Below are positions 16,283 through 27,571 of a stretch of 64,000 nucleotides of DNA, piece by piece. The notes under the pieces were generated by a model that saw only the letters and a program-made list of their open reading frames with translations, made no database searches and was not told the origin of the DNA. The first letter of the stretch is position 1, and each line of letters opens with the position of its first letter. Made by a program: the position numbers and the translations under genes. Origin of the DNA: Tessaracoccus rhinocerotis. GTDB taxonomy: Bacteria > Actinomycetota > Actinomycetes > Propionibacteriales > Propionibacteriaceae. The stretch spans positions 62,001 through 126,000 of the forward strand of contig NZ_VKKG01000002.1 in NCBI RefSeq assembly GCF_007197885.1, written 5' to 3'.

Positions 16283-18389
16283 GACCACCGCGCGGGAAGC
16301 CACCGCCACCCACTGCCCGTACTGCGCGCTGCAGTGCGCGATGACCCTCACGACCACCCCCGACGGCGTGCGCGTCGAGGGGCGCGAGTTCCCCACCAAC
16401 CGGGGTGGCCTGTGCCGCAAGGGCTGGACCGCAGCCGAACTGCTGGACCGGCCCGACCGCCTGGGAACCCCGCTGCTGCGCACCGAGGACGGGACGTTCG
16501 AGCCGGTCGGTTGGGACGTCGCCCTGACAAGGTGGGTGCGCGAGCTCCGCGCCGCCCGGGCCACCCACGGCGCGGACGCCGTCGGGGTGTTCGGCGGCGC
16601 CTCGCTGACCAACGAGAAGGCCTATGCGCTTGGCAAGTTCGTGCGGCTGGGGCTGGGCTCCTCGCGGGTCGACTACAACGGACGGTTCTGCATGTCGTCG
16701 GCCGCGGCGGCGGGCAACCGCTCCTTCGGGGTGGACCGCGGTCTGCCGTTCCCCGTCACCGACCTCGACGACGCCCACACCGTGCTGCTGCTCGGGTCCA
16801 ACGTGGCCGACACGATGCCCCCGTTCGTCCAGCACCTCGCGGAGGCTCGGGCGGCGGGCGGCCTGTTGGTGGTGGACCCGCGCCGCTCCGCGACGGCCGA
16901 CCTGACGGCCGATGGCCAGGGCACGCACCTGCAGCCACTGCCCGGCACCGACCTGGCGCTGCTGCAGGGCCTGGCGCACGTGGTCCTCGCCGAAGGGCTG
17001 GCCGACCACGAGTACCTGGCGGCGCGTACCACCGGCCTCGCGCAGCTGCGACCCGCGCTCAACCAGTGGTGGCCGGAGCGGGTCGAGGCCGTCACCGGCG
17101 TCCCCGCCCACCGGATCCGGGAGGTGGCGCGACGGCTGGCCTCGGACCCGCGCGGCACCTACGTCCTGACCGGCCGCGGCGTGGAGCAGCACGCCGACGG
17201 CACCGACACGGCGACGGCCGCGATCAACCTCGCGCTGCTGCTCGGCCTGCCGGGCGGCGAGCGCTCCGGCTACGGGACCCTCACGGGGCAGGGCAACGGC
17301 CAGGGTGCCAGGGAGCACGGGCTCAAGGCGGACCAGCTCCCCGGGTACCGCAGCATCTCCGACCCGGCCGACCGGGCGGCGGTGGCCGCGGTCTGGGGCG
17401 TGGCGCCGGAGACCATTCCGGGTCCTGGGCTGCCGGCCGTCGAACTGCTCGCGTCCCTCGGCCGGCCGGGAGGGGTGCGGTGCCTCTGGGTCAACGGCTC
17501 CAACATCGTGGTCAGCGCGCCCGACGTCGCCGCCGTCGCCGCGGGACTGGAGCGCCTGGACTTCCTCGTGGTCAGCGACTTCTTCTTCTCCGAGACCGCG
17601 GCCCACGCCGACCTGGTGCTGCCGGTGCGGCAGTGGGCGGAGGAGGAGGGCACCATGACCAACCTCGAGGGGCGCGTGCTGCGGCGACGCAGGGCCGTCG
17701 CCCCACCGCCGGGGTTGGTGGGTGAACTGGAGATCATCGCAGAACTGGCCCGCAGGCTCGGGGTGGAGGGATTCACCGACGACCCCAGGGAGGTGTTCGT
17801 CGAACTCGCCGCCGCCTCGGCCGGCGGCCGAGCGGACTACTCGGCCATCACGTGGGACCGGCTGGACGCGGGCGAGGCCCTGCACTGGCCGTGCCGGCCC
17901 TCCGCGCCCGAGGGCAGCCCGCGCCTGTTCCTGGAGCGCTTCGCCCACCCCGACGGCAGGGCCCGGCTGGTGCCCGTGGGCGGCCCGACCCGTCGCCCGG
18001 CCCCCGGACCCGGCCCCGCGGGCGGCCTGGTGCTGACCACCGGGCGCTGGCTCGAGCACTACCAGTCCGGCACGCAGACGCGTCGCGTCGGGTCGCTGGC
18101 CGCCGCCCGGCCCGAGGCCCGCCTGCAGGTCCACCCGGCGACCGCGGCCGCGCGGAGCATCGCCGACGGCGACGTCGTCGAGGTCACCAGCGCGGTGGGC
18201 AGCGCCCTGGTGCGGGCCGAACTGTCCACGGCCGTCCGCCCGGACACCGTGTTCCTGCCCATGCACTTCGGCGGCGAGGCGACGGCCAACCTGCTCGTCG
18301 AGGCGCGCACGGACCCGGTCTCCGGCATGCCTGACTTCAAGGCCACCGCCGTCACGCTCCGTCGGCCCGTCGCCGGGGGGAGCGCATGA
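16275..18389 (+). CDS. nasA: Assimilatory nitrate reductase, molybdopterin subunit
   Basis: 704-residue molybdopterin oxidoreductase that reduces nitrate to nitrite in the cytosol. A [4Fe-4S] cluster motif is N-terminal (Cys14, 17, 21 and 47, spacing C-x2-C-x3-C-x25-C). The Mo-bisMGD catalytic domain follows (NGRFCMSSAAAA near 135, where the Cys is the probable Mo ligand), then a C-terminal molydop-binding domain. It lacks the extra C-terminal [2Fe-2S] domain of some NasA proteins; that domain sits in the next gene. The GTG at 16275 overlaps narK by 8 nt and places the first Cys close to the N-terminus. nasA is the usual actinobacterial symbol. Confidence 0.93.
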   Translation: MSETTAREATATHCPYCALQCAMTLTTTPDGVRVEGREFPTNRGGLCRKGWTAAELLDRPDRLGTPLLRTEDGTFEPVGWDVALTRWVRELRAARATHGADAVGVFGGASLTNEKAYALGKFVRLGLGSSRVDYNGRFCMSSAAAAGNRSFGVDRGLPFPVTDLDDAHTVLLLGSNVADTMPPFVQHLAEARAAGGLLVVDPRRSATADLTADGQGTHLQPLPGTDLALLQGLAHVVLAEGLADHEYLAARTTGLAQLRPALNQWWPERVEAVTGVPAHRIREVARRLASDPRGTYVLTGRGVEQHADGTDTATAAINLALLLGLPGGERSGYGTLTGQGNGQGAREHGLKADQLPGYRSISDPADRAAVAAVWGVAPETIPGPGLPAVELLASLGRPGGVRCLWVNGSNIVVSAPDVAAVAAGLERLDFLVVSDFFFSETAAHADLVLPVRQWAEEEGTMTNLEGRVLRRRRAVAPPPGLVGELEIIAELARRLGVEGFTDDPREVFVELAAASAGGRADYSAITWDRLDAGEALHWPCRPSAPEGSPRLFLERFAHPDGRARLVPVGGPTRRPAPGPGPAGGLVLTTGRWLEHYQSGTQTRRVGSLAAARPEARLQVHPATAAARSIADGDVVEVTSAVGSALVRAELSTAVRPDTVFLPMHFGGEATANLLVEARTDPVSGMPDFKATAVTLRRPVAGGSA

Positions 18390-19936
18390 TGCGGCACGCG
18401 CTGGACGTGGGCGACCGGCTGCTGGTGGTCGGCTTCGGGCCGGTTGCCGTGCGCCTGGTCGACGAGCTGCTGCCCGAGGTGGCCGCCGGCAGGCTGCGGG
18501 TCACCGTCGTCGGCGCCGAGGCGCGCCCCGGGTACAACCGGGTGCTGGTCGGGGAGTACGCCGTCGGCCGCACCGACCACGAGGCGCTGGAACTCGTGGA
18601 CGAACCGGCCTGGCGGGGCGCCGGTGTGGAGCTCATCCTGGGCGCACCCGTGACCTGGGTCGACCGGTCCGCGCGCGTCGCGCACCTGGCGCCGGGCTCA
18701 CCGGTGGAGGAGGTCGGCTACGACGCGCTGGTGCTGGCCGTCGGCGCGAGGGCGAACGTGCCCGTGCTGCGCGGCATCAACCCCGACCCGGCGGCCGTGG
18801 CGCACCTCCCCCGAGGGGTGACGGTGCTGCGCACGCCGGCCGACGGTGACCAGTTGCGGGCGGTGGTGGCGCGCAGGGGCCGCGTCGTCGTGCTCGGCGG
18901 CGGGGTGCTGGGGCTGGAACTGGCGCTGGCGGCCCACGAGCAGGGCTGCGACGTCACCGTCGTCCACCACCGGCCCTGGCTGCTGACGCGCTCCGCGGAC
19001 CGGGCGGCGGGGGCGATGCTGGAGGCGGTCCTGGCCCGCGCCGGTGTGCACGTGGTCGCCGACGCGATCGCCAGGGAGGTGGTGCTGCACGAGGGCGGGG
19101 ACTTCGCCGGGCTGCGCCTGGCCGACGGACAGCTGCTCGCCGGGGACCTGCTGATCCTCGCCTGCGGCACCACCCCGAGGACCGGCGTGGCAGCCGGGGC
19201 GGGGCTGCGGGTGGACCGCGGGATCCTCGTGAACCACGACCTGGAGGCGGACACCGAGGGGCGGGTCTTCGCCATCGGCGACTGCGCCGAGGTGCTGTGC
19301 GCGGACCCCACGTGCACGGTGTGCCCGCCGCGCAGGGGACGCGGCCCCGCCGGACTGATCGGGCCGGGCTGGCAGCAGGCGCAGTGGCTCGCCGCCCGGA
19401 TCCGGCGGGAACTCGACTCCGACCCCGAGCCGATGGAGCCCCTGCCGAGCATCGAGTCCGACGTCATCCGGCTCAAGGCGCACAGCGTGGAGTTCGCGGC
19501 CGCCGGGGAGATCGACGGGGAGCCGTGGGAGTCGCCGTGCGGCCGCAGCGTTGCGCTGTGGGCCGATGCCGCCGCAGGCAGCCTCGCCAAGCTGGTGCTG
19601 CGCGACGACCGCCTCGTCGGTTTCATCGCGCTCGGCCTGCCCCGCACGGCCGCCGAACTCGGGCTCCGCTACGGCGACGGGGCCGAGGTCCCCGCGGACC
19701 TGAGCGTGCTCCTGCGCCTGGACGGTCCGGACGCGGTGGATCCTGGCTCGCCCTCGCCGACGGCGACGCTGTGCAGGTGCGCCGGGGTGCCTGCGGAAGA
19801 CGTCACCGCGGCCATCGAGGACGGCTGCCGCAGCGTCGCCGAGATCGGGGCAGCCACCCGTGCCGGCACCGGCTGCGGCGGCTGCCGGCCGGTGCTGCAG
19901 CAGCTGCTGGACCGCGACGGTGCCGTGGCCCACTGA
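18386..19936 (+). CDS. FAD/[2Fe-2S] electron-transfer subunit of nitrate reductase (NasB/NirB-like)
   Basis: 516 residues resembling the N-terminal part of NirB: an FAD/NAD oxidoreductase (LLVVGFGPVAVRLVDEL near 13, GGGVLGLELAL near 172) ending in a BFD-like [2Fe-2S] domain (Cys463, 465, 497, 500). It lacks the siroheme domain, so it is not a nitrite reductase. With the overlap to nasA (ATGATG at the stop), the likely role is passing electrons from NAD(P)H to the molybdopterin subunit, like NasB of Bacillus. Confidence 0.85.
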   Translation: MMRHALDVGDRLLVVGFGPVAVRLVDELLPEVAAGRLRVTVVGAEARPGYNRVLVGEYAVGRTDHEALELVDEPAWRGAGVELILGAPVTWVDRSARVAHLAPGSPVEEVGYDALVLAVGARANVPVLRGINPDPAAVAHLPRGVTVLRTPADGDQLRAVVARRGRVVVLGGGVLGLELALAAHEQGCDVTVVHHRPWLLTRSADRAAGAMLEAVLARAGVHVVADAIAREVVLHEGGDFAGLRLADGQLLAGDLLILACGTTPRTGVAAGAGLRVDRGILVNHDLEADTEGRVFAIGDCAEVLCADPTCTVCPPRRGRGPAGLIGPGWQQAQWLAARIRRELDSDPEPMEPLPSIESDVIRLKAHSVEFAAAGEIDGEPWESPCGRSVALWADAAAGSLAKLVLRDDRLVGFIALGLPRTAAELGLRYGDGAEVPADLSVLLRLDGPDAVDPGSPSPTATLCRCAGVPAEDVTAAIEDGCRSVAEIGAATRAGTGCGGCRPVLQQLLDRDGAVAH

Positions 19937-19976
19937 TGCGCGTGGGCAGCCGTCCGGCGCAGCGACCGATCCGTCG

Positions 19977-21802
<1,826 letters not shown>

Positions 21803-21841
21803 ACCACCGCCCGGGCCGTGCCCACCGGAGCCATCGGCGAA

Positions 21842-21871
21842 TTGGTTCCGGCCACGGCCGCGGGTTACCAT
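21842..21871 (+). promoter_or_regulatory. Possible promoter for bS22 and downstream genes
   Basis: TTGGTT (21842-21847) and TACCAT (21866-21871), spacer 18 nt, lie in the 146-bp gap after proC, about 78 nt before the bS22 start. Judged by eye only. Confidence 0.35.
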
Positions 21872-21948
21872 TGGGAGTCCGCCAGAATCCTCCGGCGGCT
21901 CCGAACCCACCCCAGTCCGGGACCCGTCCCGGAAACCGAAAGGCAAAC

Positions 21949-22050
21949 ATGGGCTCTGTCATCAAGAAGCGCCGCAAGCGGATGGCCAAGAAGAAGCACC
22001 GCAAGCTGCTGAAGAAGACGCGCATCCAGCGTCGACGCGCCGGCAAGTAA
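21949..22050 (+). CDS. Small ribosomal subunit protein bS22 (AURKAIP1/COX24 domain)
   Basis: 33-residue, extremely basic protein beginning MGSVIKKRRKRM and ending in QRRRAGK. This is the short COX24/AURKAIP1-type protein identified as ribosomal protein bS22 in mycobacterial 30S subunits. The sequence pattern and its place after proC are the same as in other actinobacteria. A GGAAACCGAAAGG stretch precedes the ATG. It is easily missed by gene finders because of its size. Confidence 0.92.
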   Translation: MGSVIKKRRKRMAKKKHRKLLKKTRIQRRRAGK

Positions 22051-22058
22051 CCTTGCCA

Positions 22059-22352
22059 GTGCCCTCGCGGGTCCTGCTGCTGACCCGAACCGGTTGCCAC
22101 CTCTGCGAGGAGGCTGAATCGGCGGTCGCGGCCGTCTGCGAGGAAGTTGGGGCCAGTTGGCGCCTGGTAGACGTCGACACCGACGCGAACCTGCGCGCGC
22201 ACTGGACGGATCATGTACCGGTAACATTCGTCGACGGCGAGTTGCACGGGCGTTGGTTCGTCGAACCTGACAGACTCAAACAGGCACTGGCAACCGGAGT
22301 TCCCGACCCCATGCCTGTGGACTGGTTACCGTCCGCATCCGGCCCGCGCTGA
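22059..22352 (+). CDS. Glutaredoxin family protein
   Basis: 97-residue thioredoxin-fold protein with the redox motif GCHLCEEAE near residue 12 and the cis-Pro segment VPVTFVDGE near 54. It is similar to the glutaredoxin-like proteins found beside hemD in actinobacteria. In a mycothiol-containing organism it could act as a mycoredoxin-type reductase, but the CHLC active site differs from mycoredoxin-1, so its partner is unknown. The start is GTG at 22059 or TTG at 22053; neither has a clear ribosome binding site. Confidence 0.8.
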   Translation: MPSRVLLLTRTGCHLCEEAESAVAAVCEEVGASWRLVDVDTDANLRAHWTDHVPVTFVDGELHGRWFVEPDRLKQALATGVPDPMPVDWLPSASGPR

Positions 22353-22367
22353 GAGCAGGAGACATCT

Positions 22368-23969
22368 GTGAGCGAGTTCGAGTTCGACGACAACGATCGT
22401 GAACCCGTGGATGCAGCGACCGGTCCCGGTTCCGTCACGTTCGTCGGAGCCGGCGCCGCCGACATCAGTCTCGTTCCCATCGCGGGGGAGCGCGCCATCA
22501 GCCAGGCCGACCTCGTGGTGGTCGACGCGCCCACGGCCGCCGAGGCGCTCGCCAACTCAGGCATCCGGACGCGGGCCGAGGTGGTCTGCGTCGAGGACGA
22601 CGAGGCCGCGCAGCTGATCACCGCCGTCGACGCCGGGCGCCACGTCGTGCGCCTGTCCGCCGGCGACTTCTACGAGAGCCGCTTCCGCGACGTCACCTTC
22701 CACGCCGTGCTGGCCAAGCACGGGGTGCGCACCCTCGTGGTGCCCGGTGTCAGCCGCTGGGTCTCCGTGCTCACCTACGGCGCGATCACCCCCACGTCTG
22801 CCTTCGCGTCGCTGGACGCCTCCCGCGGGGCGCGGTCCGAGGACTGGCCCACCGCGCCCACCACCATCGTGTGGACCAACGACGAGCACCTGGCGGCGAT
22901 CGCCGCCCAGGGTGCCGAGCGCTTCGGCGCCAGGTCCGACGTGCTGGTGCTGACAGAGCTCGGCACCAACTCCCAGAAGGCCCGCCTGCACACCTGGAAG
23001 GAAGTCCAGTCGGGCAAGGCCGACGTCCGGGGGGAGTGCTACCTCGTCGTCGGCCCCGGCATCGCCGAGCGCGAGCGCGAGCGGCTCGACTGGTTCGCGT
23101 CCAAGCCGCTGTTCGACTGGCGCGTCGTCATCCCCCGCACCAAGGACGAGGTCGACGAGCTCACCGGGCACCTCACCGGCTACGGTGCAGCAACCGAGGT
23201 GGTCCCCACCATCGCCATCGAGCCGCCCCGCACGGAGCAGGCCATGGAGAAGGCCGTCCGCGGCATCGTCGACGGCCGCTACCTCTGGCTCGTGCTGACC
23301 TCGCCCCACGCAGTCGGGGCGATCATGGAGCGGCTGGCCGAGTACGGGCTCGACTCCCGGGCCCTGTCCGGCCTCAGCCTGGCCGCGGTGGGCCGCGGCA
23401 CCGTCGAGAGCCTCGAACGCTTCGGCCTGCGCGCCGACCTGACTCCGATGGGGGACAACACGGTCTCCGGCCTCGCCCTGGAGTTCCCCGCCTACGACGA
23501 CCTGATCGACCCCCTGGACCGCGTCCTGGTGCCCAGCGCCGACGTGAACGTCCAGCCCCTCATCGACGGACTCGTCCCCCTCGGCTGGGAGGTTGAGGAG
23601 GTCACCGCCTACCGCACCGTGCGCGCGCTGCCGCCGCCCCCCGAGACCCGGGAGGCCATCAAGACCGGCACGTTCGACGCCGTCGTGTTCACCTCCGCCA
23701 CGGCTGTCCGCAACATGATCGGGATCGCCGGCAAGCCCCACGCCGCCATGGTGGTTGCGGCCATCGGGCCGGCCACCGCGCAGGCCTGCGAACTGCACGG
23801 CCTGAAGGTGGACGTCGTCGCCACCACCCCCACTTTCGAGTCCGTTGCCGAGGGCCTCGCGCGGTTCGCGCGCGCCCGCACCGCGGACCAGGTCGCCAAG
23901 GGCCTCCCCGTCAGGAAGCCCTCCGAACGCCGCCGGCGACGCCGGAAGGCCACCTCGCCGACCGAGTAG
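22368..23969 (+). CDS. hemD: Uroporphyrinogen-III synthase with degenerate N-terminal methyltransferase-like domain
   Basis: 533-residue two-domain protein. Residues about 20-235 have the outline of a tetrapyrrole methylase (VTFVGAGAADISLV, then VVRLSAGDFYESRF), but the GSGPGDP-type SAM loop and the GDP motif are not conserved. Residues about 245-505 form a HemD (HEM4) domain that closes and inverts ring D of hydroxymethylbilane; VVIPRTKDE, FTSATAVRNMIGIAGKP and AIGPATAQA are visible. The tail is rich in Arg and Lys. The GTG start has AGGAG upstream. hemA, hemC and hemB are not in the window. Confidence 0.88.
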   Translation: MSEFEFDDNDREPVDAATGPGSVTFVGAGAADISLVPIAGERAISQADLVVVDAPTAAEALANSGIRTRAEVVCVEDDEAAQLITAVDAGRHVVRLSAGDFYESRFRDVTFHAVLAKHGVRTLVVPGVSRWVSVLTYGAITPTSAFASLDASRGARSEDWPTAPTTIVWTNDEHLAAIAAQGAERFGARSDVLVLTELGTNSQKARLHTWKEVQSGKADVRGECYLVVGPGIAERERERLDWFASKPLFDWRVVIPRTKDEVDELTGHLTGYGAATEVVPTIAIEPPRTEQAMEKAVRGIVDGRYLWLVLTSPHAVGAIMERLAEYGLDSRALSGLSLAAVGRGTVESLERFGLRADLTPMGDNTVSGLALEFPAYDDLIDPLDRVLVPSADVNVQPLIDGLVPLGWEVEEVTAYRTVRALPPPPETREAIKTGTFDAVVFTSATAVRNMIGIAGKPHAAMVVAAIGPATAQACELHGLKVDVVATTPTFESVAEGLARFARARTADQVAKGLPVRKPSERRRRRRKATSPTE

Positions 23970-24001
23970 TCTGGCGGCGGTAGCTCAACAGGAGGTGGAC
24001 C

Positions 24002-24661
24002 GTGGCCGACGAGGCACGCGTCGTGCACGTTATGAGGCACGGACAGGTGGAGAATCCCGACGGCGTCCTGTACGGCCGCATCCCCGGGTTCGGGCTGTCC
24101 GAGCTGGGGCGCAGGATGGCCCAAGAGATGTCACAGTTCTGGGCCGACGTGCCGCTCACCCACCTGCGCTGCTCGCCGCTGCAGCGAGCCCGGGAGACCC
24201 TCGAGCCAACTGCGGCCCTGTTCCCCCACCTCGACGTCGTCACCGACGAACGCGTGATCGAGGCGGAGAACCAGTTCGAGGGCATGGTCTTCGGCAAGGA
24301 CAACAGGGCGTTGCGGGACCCCCGCATGCTCCGCCACGTCCTGAACCCGCTGCGGCCCAGCTGGGGCGAGGCCTACGTGGACATCGCCGCCAGGATGCGC
24401 GCCGCCATCATCGATGCCGCGGCGGCCGCCGGCCACGGGGGACAGGCCCTGGTGGTCAGCCACCAGCTGCCCATCGAGATCGCGCGCCGCGAAGCCCAGG
24501 GCCACCGCCTGGCGCACCACCCCGGCCGTCGCAGGTGCATGCTCACCTCGGTCACCTCGTTCACGCTGCGGGGTGACCGCGTCACCGGCGTCGACTACCG
24601 CGAGCCCGTCGCGCACCTCCTCCCACCCAAGCACGGCCGCAGGTTCCGGGTGGGCACATGA
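24002..24661 (+). CDS. Histidine phosphatase (phosphoglycerate-mutase-like)
   Basis: 219-residue member of the histidine phosphatase superfamily. Catalytic RHG at residues 12-14, second arginine in LRCSPLQRARET, and the distal histidine in VVSHQLPIE. It is first in a tight cluster with the cytochrome c maturation genes, the order also found around Rv0525-Rv0529 in Mycobacterium. The natural substrate is unknown. The GTG start has a strong AGGAGGTGGAC, and the next gene starts inside its stop codon. Confidence 0.87.
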   Translation: MADEARVVHVMRHGQVENPDGVLYGRIPGFGLSELGRRMAQEMSQFWADVPLTHLRCSPLQRARETLEPTAALFPHLDVVTDERVIEAENQFEGMVFGKDNRALRDPRMLRHVLNPLRPSWGEAYVDIAARMRAAIIDAAAAAGHGGQALVVSHQLPIEIARREAQGHRLAHHPGRRRCMLTSVTSFTLRGDRVTGVDYREPVAHLLPPKHGRRFRVGT

Positions 24662-25221
24662 GGCGTCGGTCCTTCCTCGCAGCCCTCGCGGTGGTGCCGC
24701 TTGCCGCCTGCACCGAGGGTGGCGGCACCGGCGTCGACGACGACAGCATCGGCTTCACCACGGGCGACGGCTCGGTCCTCATCATCCCCGGCGACGAGCG
24801 TCGGCCGGCCCCCGAGCTCACGGGCGAGACCCTCGACGGCGAACAGCTCAGCACCGCCGACCACGCCGGCCAGATGCTGCTCCTCAACGTCTGGGGGTCC
24901 TGGTGCGCGCCCTGCCGCAAGGAGGCCCCCGCGCTCGTGGAGGTGGCCTCCCAGTACCCGGAGGTGCAGTTCATCGGCATCAACACCCGTGACCTCGACC
25001 CCGCCCCGGCGCGGGCCTTCGTCCGCGCCTTCGAGGTGCCCTACCCGAACATCTACGACCCGGACGGCGCGCTGCTGCTGGAGTTCGGCCAGCTGCCACC
25101 CAAGGCCATCCCCAGCACGCTGGTCATCGACGAGAGCGGTCGGGTGGCCGCACGGATCCTGGGTGAGGTGACGGCCGCGACCCTCGCCGGCGTGATCGAC
25201 GACGTGCGGGGTGCCGCGTGA
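24658..25221 (+). CDS. TlpA/ResA-type thiol-disulfide oxidoreductase lipoprotein
   Basis: 187-residue lipoprotein (signal with lipobox LAAC, Cys18) with a thioredoxin fold outside the membrane. Its active site WCAPC is at 82-86, and the cis-Pro segment is AIPSTLVID. As the ResA component of system II it would reduce apocytochrome c CXXCH cysteines before heme attachment, taking electrons from CcdA encoded next. Overlaps of 4 nt with both neighbours show a coupled operon. Confidence 0.92.
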   Translation: MRRRSFLAALAVVPLAACTEGGGTGVDDDSIGFTTGDGSVLIIPGDERRPAPELTGETLDGEQLSTADHAGQMLLLNVWGSWCAPCRKEAPALVEVASQYPEVQFIGINTRDLDPAPARAFVRAFEVPYPNIYDPDGALLLEFGQLPPKAIPSTLVIDESGRVAARILGEVTAATLAGVIDDVRGAA

Positions 25222-25970
25222 TCCTGCTCGAGTCCTGGGTCAGCGGAGCCCTGTCCTCCTCACTGCTGCTGGCGGTCCCGGTCGCCCTGCTGGCGGGCCT
25301 GGTGTCCTTCGCCTCGCCGTGCGTGCTGCCGCTGCTGCCGGGGTACCTCTCCTACGCCTCGGGCCTGGGTGCCTCCGAGATCTCCGAGGGCACCGGCAAC
25401 CGGCGGCTGCTGTTCCTCGGCACCCTCGGATTCGTCCTCGGTTTCGCCGCCATTTTCGTCGTGACCGGTGCGGTGCTGGGCGGTCTGGGCACGTTCCTGC
25501 TCGTCAACGAGCGCATCATCACCGCCGTCGCCGGGGCGCTGATCATCCTGCTGGGCCTGGGGTTCATCGGCTGGCTCCCGATGCCCGCCCAGTGGAAGCC
25601 GAAGGCCCCGAGGATGGGGGTGGCGGCCTCGCCGCTGCTCGGCATGGCGTTCGGTCTGGGCTGGACGCCCTGCATCGGACCCGCTCTGTCGGTGGTGCTC
25701 ACCCTCGCCCTCACGGAGGGCTCCGCGGCGCGGGGCGGCCTGCTGGCCTTCGTGTACGCACTCGGACTGGGGCTGCCGTTCATCGCGTTCGCGCTGGCCT
25801 TCACCAAGCTGTCCGGGCACTTCGCCTGGCTGAAGCGAAACCAGCGCACCCTCACCGTCGTCGGTGGCAGTCTGCTGGTTGCCGTCGGCCTGGCGATGGT
25901 GTCGGGGCTGTGGACCTACGTCCTGGGCCACCTGCGCCAGTGGGCGGCGTCGTTCGGGACGATCCTGTGA
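25218..25970 (+). CDS. ccdA: Cytochrome c biogenesis protein CcdA
   Basis: 250-residue protein with six transmembrane segments of the DsbD/CcdA family that carries electrons across the membrane to the TlpA-like protein. The two redox cysteines sit in FASPCVLPLLPGY (Cys35) and WTPCIGP (Cys152). The GTG start overlaps the preceding stop (GTGA), and its own stop overlaps the resB start in the same way. Confidence 0.95.
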   Translation: MILLESWVSGALSSSLLLAVPVALLAGLVSFASPCVLPLLPGYLSYASGLGASEISEGTGNRRLLFLGTLGFVLGFAAIFVVTGAVLGGLGTFLLVNERIITAVAGALIILLGLGFIGWLPMPAQWKPKAPRMGVAASPLLGMAFGLGWTPCIGPALSVVLTLALTEGSAARGGLLAFVYALGLGLPFIAFALAFTKLSGHFAWLKRNQRTLTVVGGSLLVAVGLAMVSGLWTYVLGHLRQWAASFGTIL

Positions 25971-27571
25971 GCCGGGAGGACCGGCCCGCCACGGAGACCA
26001 GGGCGATGTCCACCCGCGAGTTCCTGCGCTGGTGCTGGACGCAGCTGACCAGCATGCGCACGGCCCTGGCACTGCTGTTCCTCGTGGCGCTCGGCTCGGT
26101 GCCGGGCTCGATGTTCCCGCAGTACAACATCTCGCCGGTCGAGGTGCAGTTGTACAAGAACGACAACCCCGAGCTGGCCGCCGTCCTGGAGCCGCTGGGG
26201 ATGTTCAGTGTCTACACCTCGCCGTGGTTCTCGGCGCTGTACCTGCTGCTGTTCATCTCGCTGATCGGCTGCATCCTGCCGCGGATCGGCGTGTACGCCC
26301 GCAACGTCGCCAAGCCGCCGCCGAGGCTGCCCGCGCGGCCCGAGCGGCTCGCGGAGCACCGCAGTGGCACCGTCGACGACGCCCCCGCGGCCATCGCCCG
26401 TGCCGACAGCTGGCTGCGCGCCAAGCGGTACCGCACCCTCGTGACCGCCGACGGCGTCAGCGCCGAGCGCGGCTACTCGCGCGAGGCCGGAAACCTGGTG
26501 TTCCACAGCGGGCTCGTCGTGCTGCTCGTGGGGCTGGCCTGGTCCAGCCTGCTCGGGTTCCACGGCAGCGCCGTCGTCGTCGAGGGCAACTCCTTCAGCA
26601 ACTCCATCACGCAGTACGACGAGTTCAGCGCGGGCGGCCTCGTTGACACCGACCACCTGACGCCGTTCACCGTCGACGTGAACTCGTTCGTGGCCGAGTT
26701 CGAGACCGGCGACGTCCAGCGGGGCGCGGCCCGCCGCTTCGACACCCAGATGACCGTCCACCACGACGGCGAGACCTGGGACCAGCTGATCCAGGTGAAC
26801 CACCCGCTGACCCTGCCGACGGGGGAGCAGGTCAACGTGATGGGCCACGGCTACGCCGCTCACATCACGGTCACCGACGGCAACGGCGACGTCGCGTTCG
26901 CCGGCCCGGTGGTGTTCCTGCCCCAGGACGGCAACTTCTCCTCGATCGGAGTCGTCAAGGTGCCCGACGCCCGCCCGCAGCGGCTCGCCTTCGAGGCCTT
27001 CTTCTTCCCCACCGCGGTGCTGGACGAGACGGGCCCGCACTCGGTGTTCCCCGACGCCCTCAACCCCGAGGTCTTCATGAACGCCTGGTCCGGCGACCCG
27101 GCCGTCGAGGACGGCGTCCCGGAGAGCATCTACGTGCTGGACACCGCTGGGCTGGCGCCCATCGAGGGCGACAACGGCGAGGTGCTGCGCATGCGGCTCG
27201 TGCCGGGGTCGGGCATGGAACTGCCCGACGGGCTCGGGAGCATCACCTTCGAGGGCTGGTCGCGCTGGGTGAAACTGCAGGTCAGCATCACCCCCGGCAA
27301 CGCCCTGACGCTGGTGAGCCTCGCCGTCGCCGTCGCCGGGCTGTGCGTCAGCCTGTTCGTGCGGCCTAGGCGCCTGTTCGTGCGGATCACCGGGGACCGG
27401 GCCGCCGTCGCGGGCCTCGACCGGACGGACGCCGCGAGCGGTCTCGACGACGAGGTCACGGGCCTCGCCGAGGCGGTACTCGGAGGACCGATTACCCAGC
27501 CCACGACTGAGCAGGCAGAATGGGGCGGCGGCCTGAGTGCCGCAAGCCTGCAGGAGGAGGAGCTGAAGTGA
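25967..27571 (+). CDS. resB: Cytochrome c biogenesis protein ResB
   Basis: 534-residue system II heme lyase subunit. Three N-terminal transmembrane helices (about residues 30-50, 85-105, 175-195), a large extracytoplasmic domain, and a fourth helix near 445-465 before a cytosolic tail. VPGSMFPQYN and GYSREAGNLVFHSGLVVLL are typical of ResB, and His in the latter is a probable heme contact. Together with CcsA it exports and attaches heme to apocytochromes c. The GTG start is coupled to the ccdA stop. Confidence 0.93.
   Translation: MSREDRPATETRAMSTREFLRWCWTQLTSMRTALALLFLVALGSVPGSMFPQYNISPVEVQLYKNDNPELAAVLEPLGMFSVYTSPWFSALYLLLFISLIGCILPRIGVYARNVAKPPPRLPARPERLAEHRSGTVDDAPAAIARADSWLRAKRYRTLVTADGVSAERGYSREAGNLVFHSGLVVLLVGLAWSSLLGFHGSAVVVEGNSFSNSITQYDEFSAGGLVDTDHLTPFTVDVNSFVAEFETGDVQRGAARRFDTQMTVHHDGETWDQLIQVNHPLTLPTGEQVNVMGHGYAAHITVTDGNGDVAFAGPVVFLPQDGNFSSIGVVKVPDARPQRLAFEAFFFPTAVLDETGPHSVFPDALNPEVFMNAWSGDPAVEDGVPESIYVLDTAGLAPIEGDNGEVLRMRLVPGSGMELPDGLGSITFEGWSRWVKLQVSITPGNALTLVSLAVAVAGLCVSLFVRPRRLFVRITGDRAAVAGLDRTDAASGLDDEVTGLAEAVLGGPITQPTTEQAEWGGGLSAASLQEEELK

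Noticed and set aside
14672..16612. Long open frame on the minus strand across narK
   Set aside because: Low-complexity Gln/Gly/Arg/Glu composition and no recognisable fold; narK on the plus strand is clearly real.
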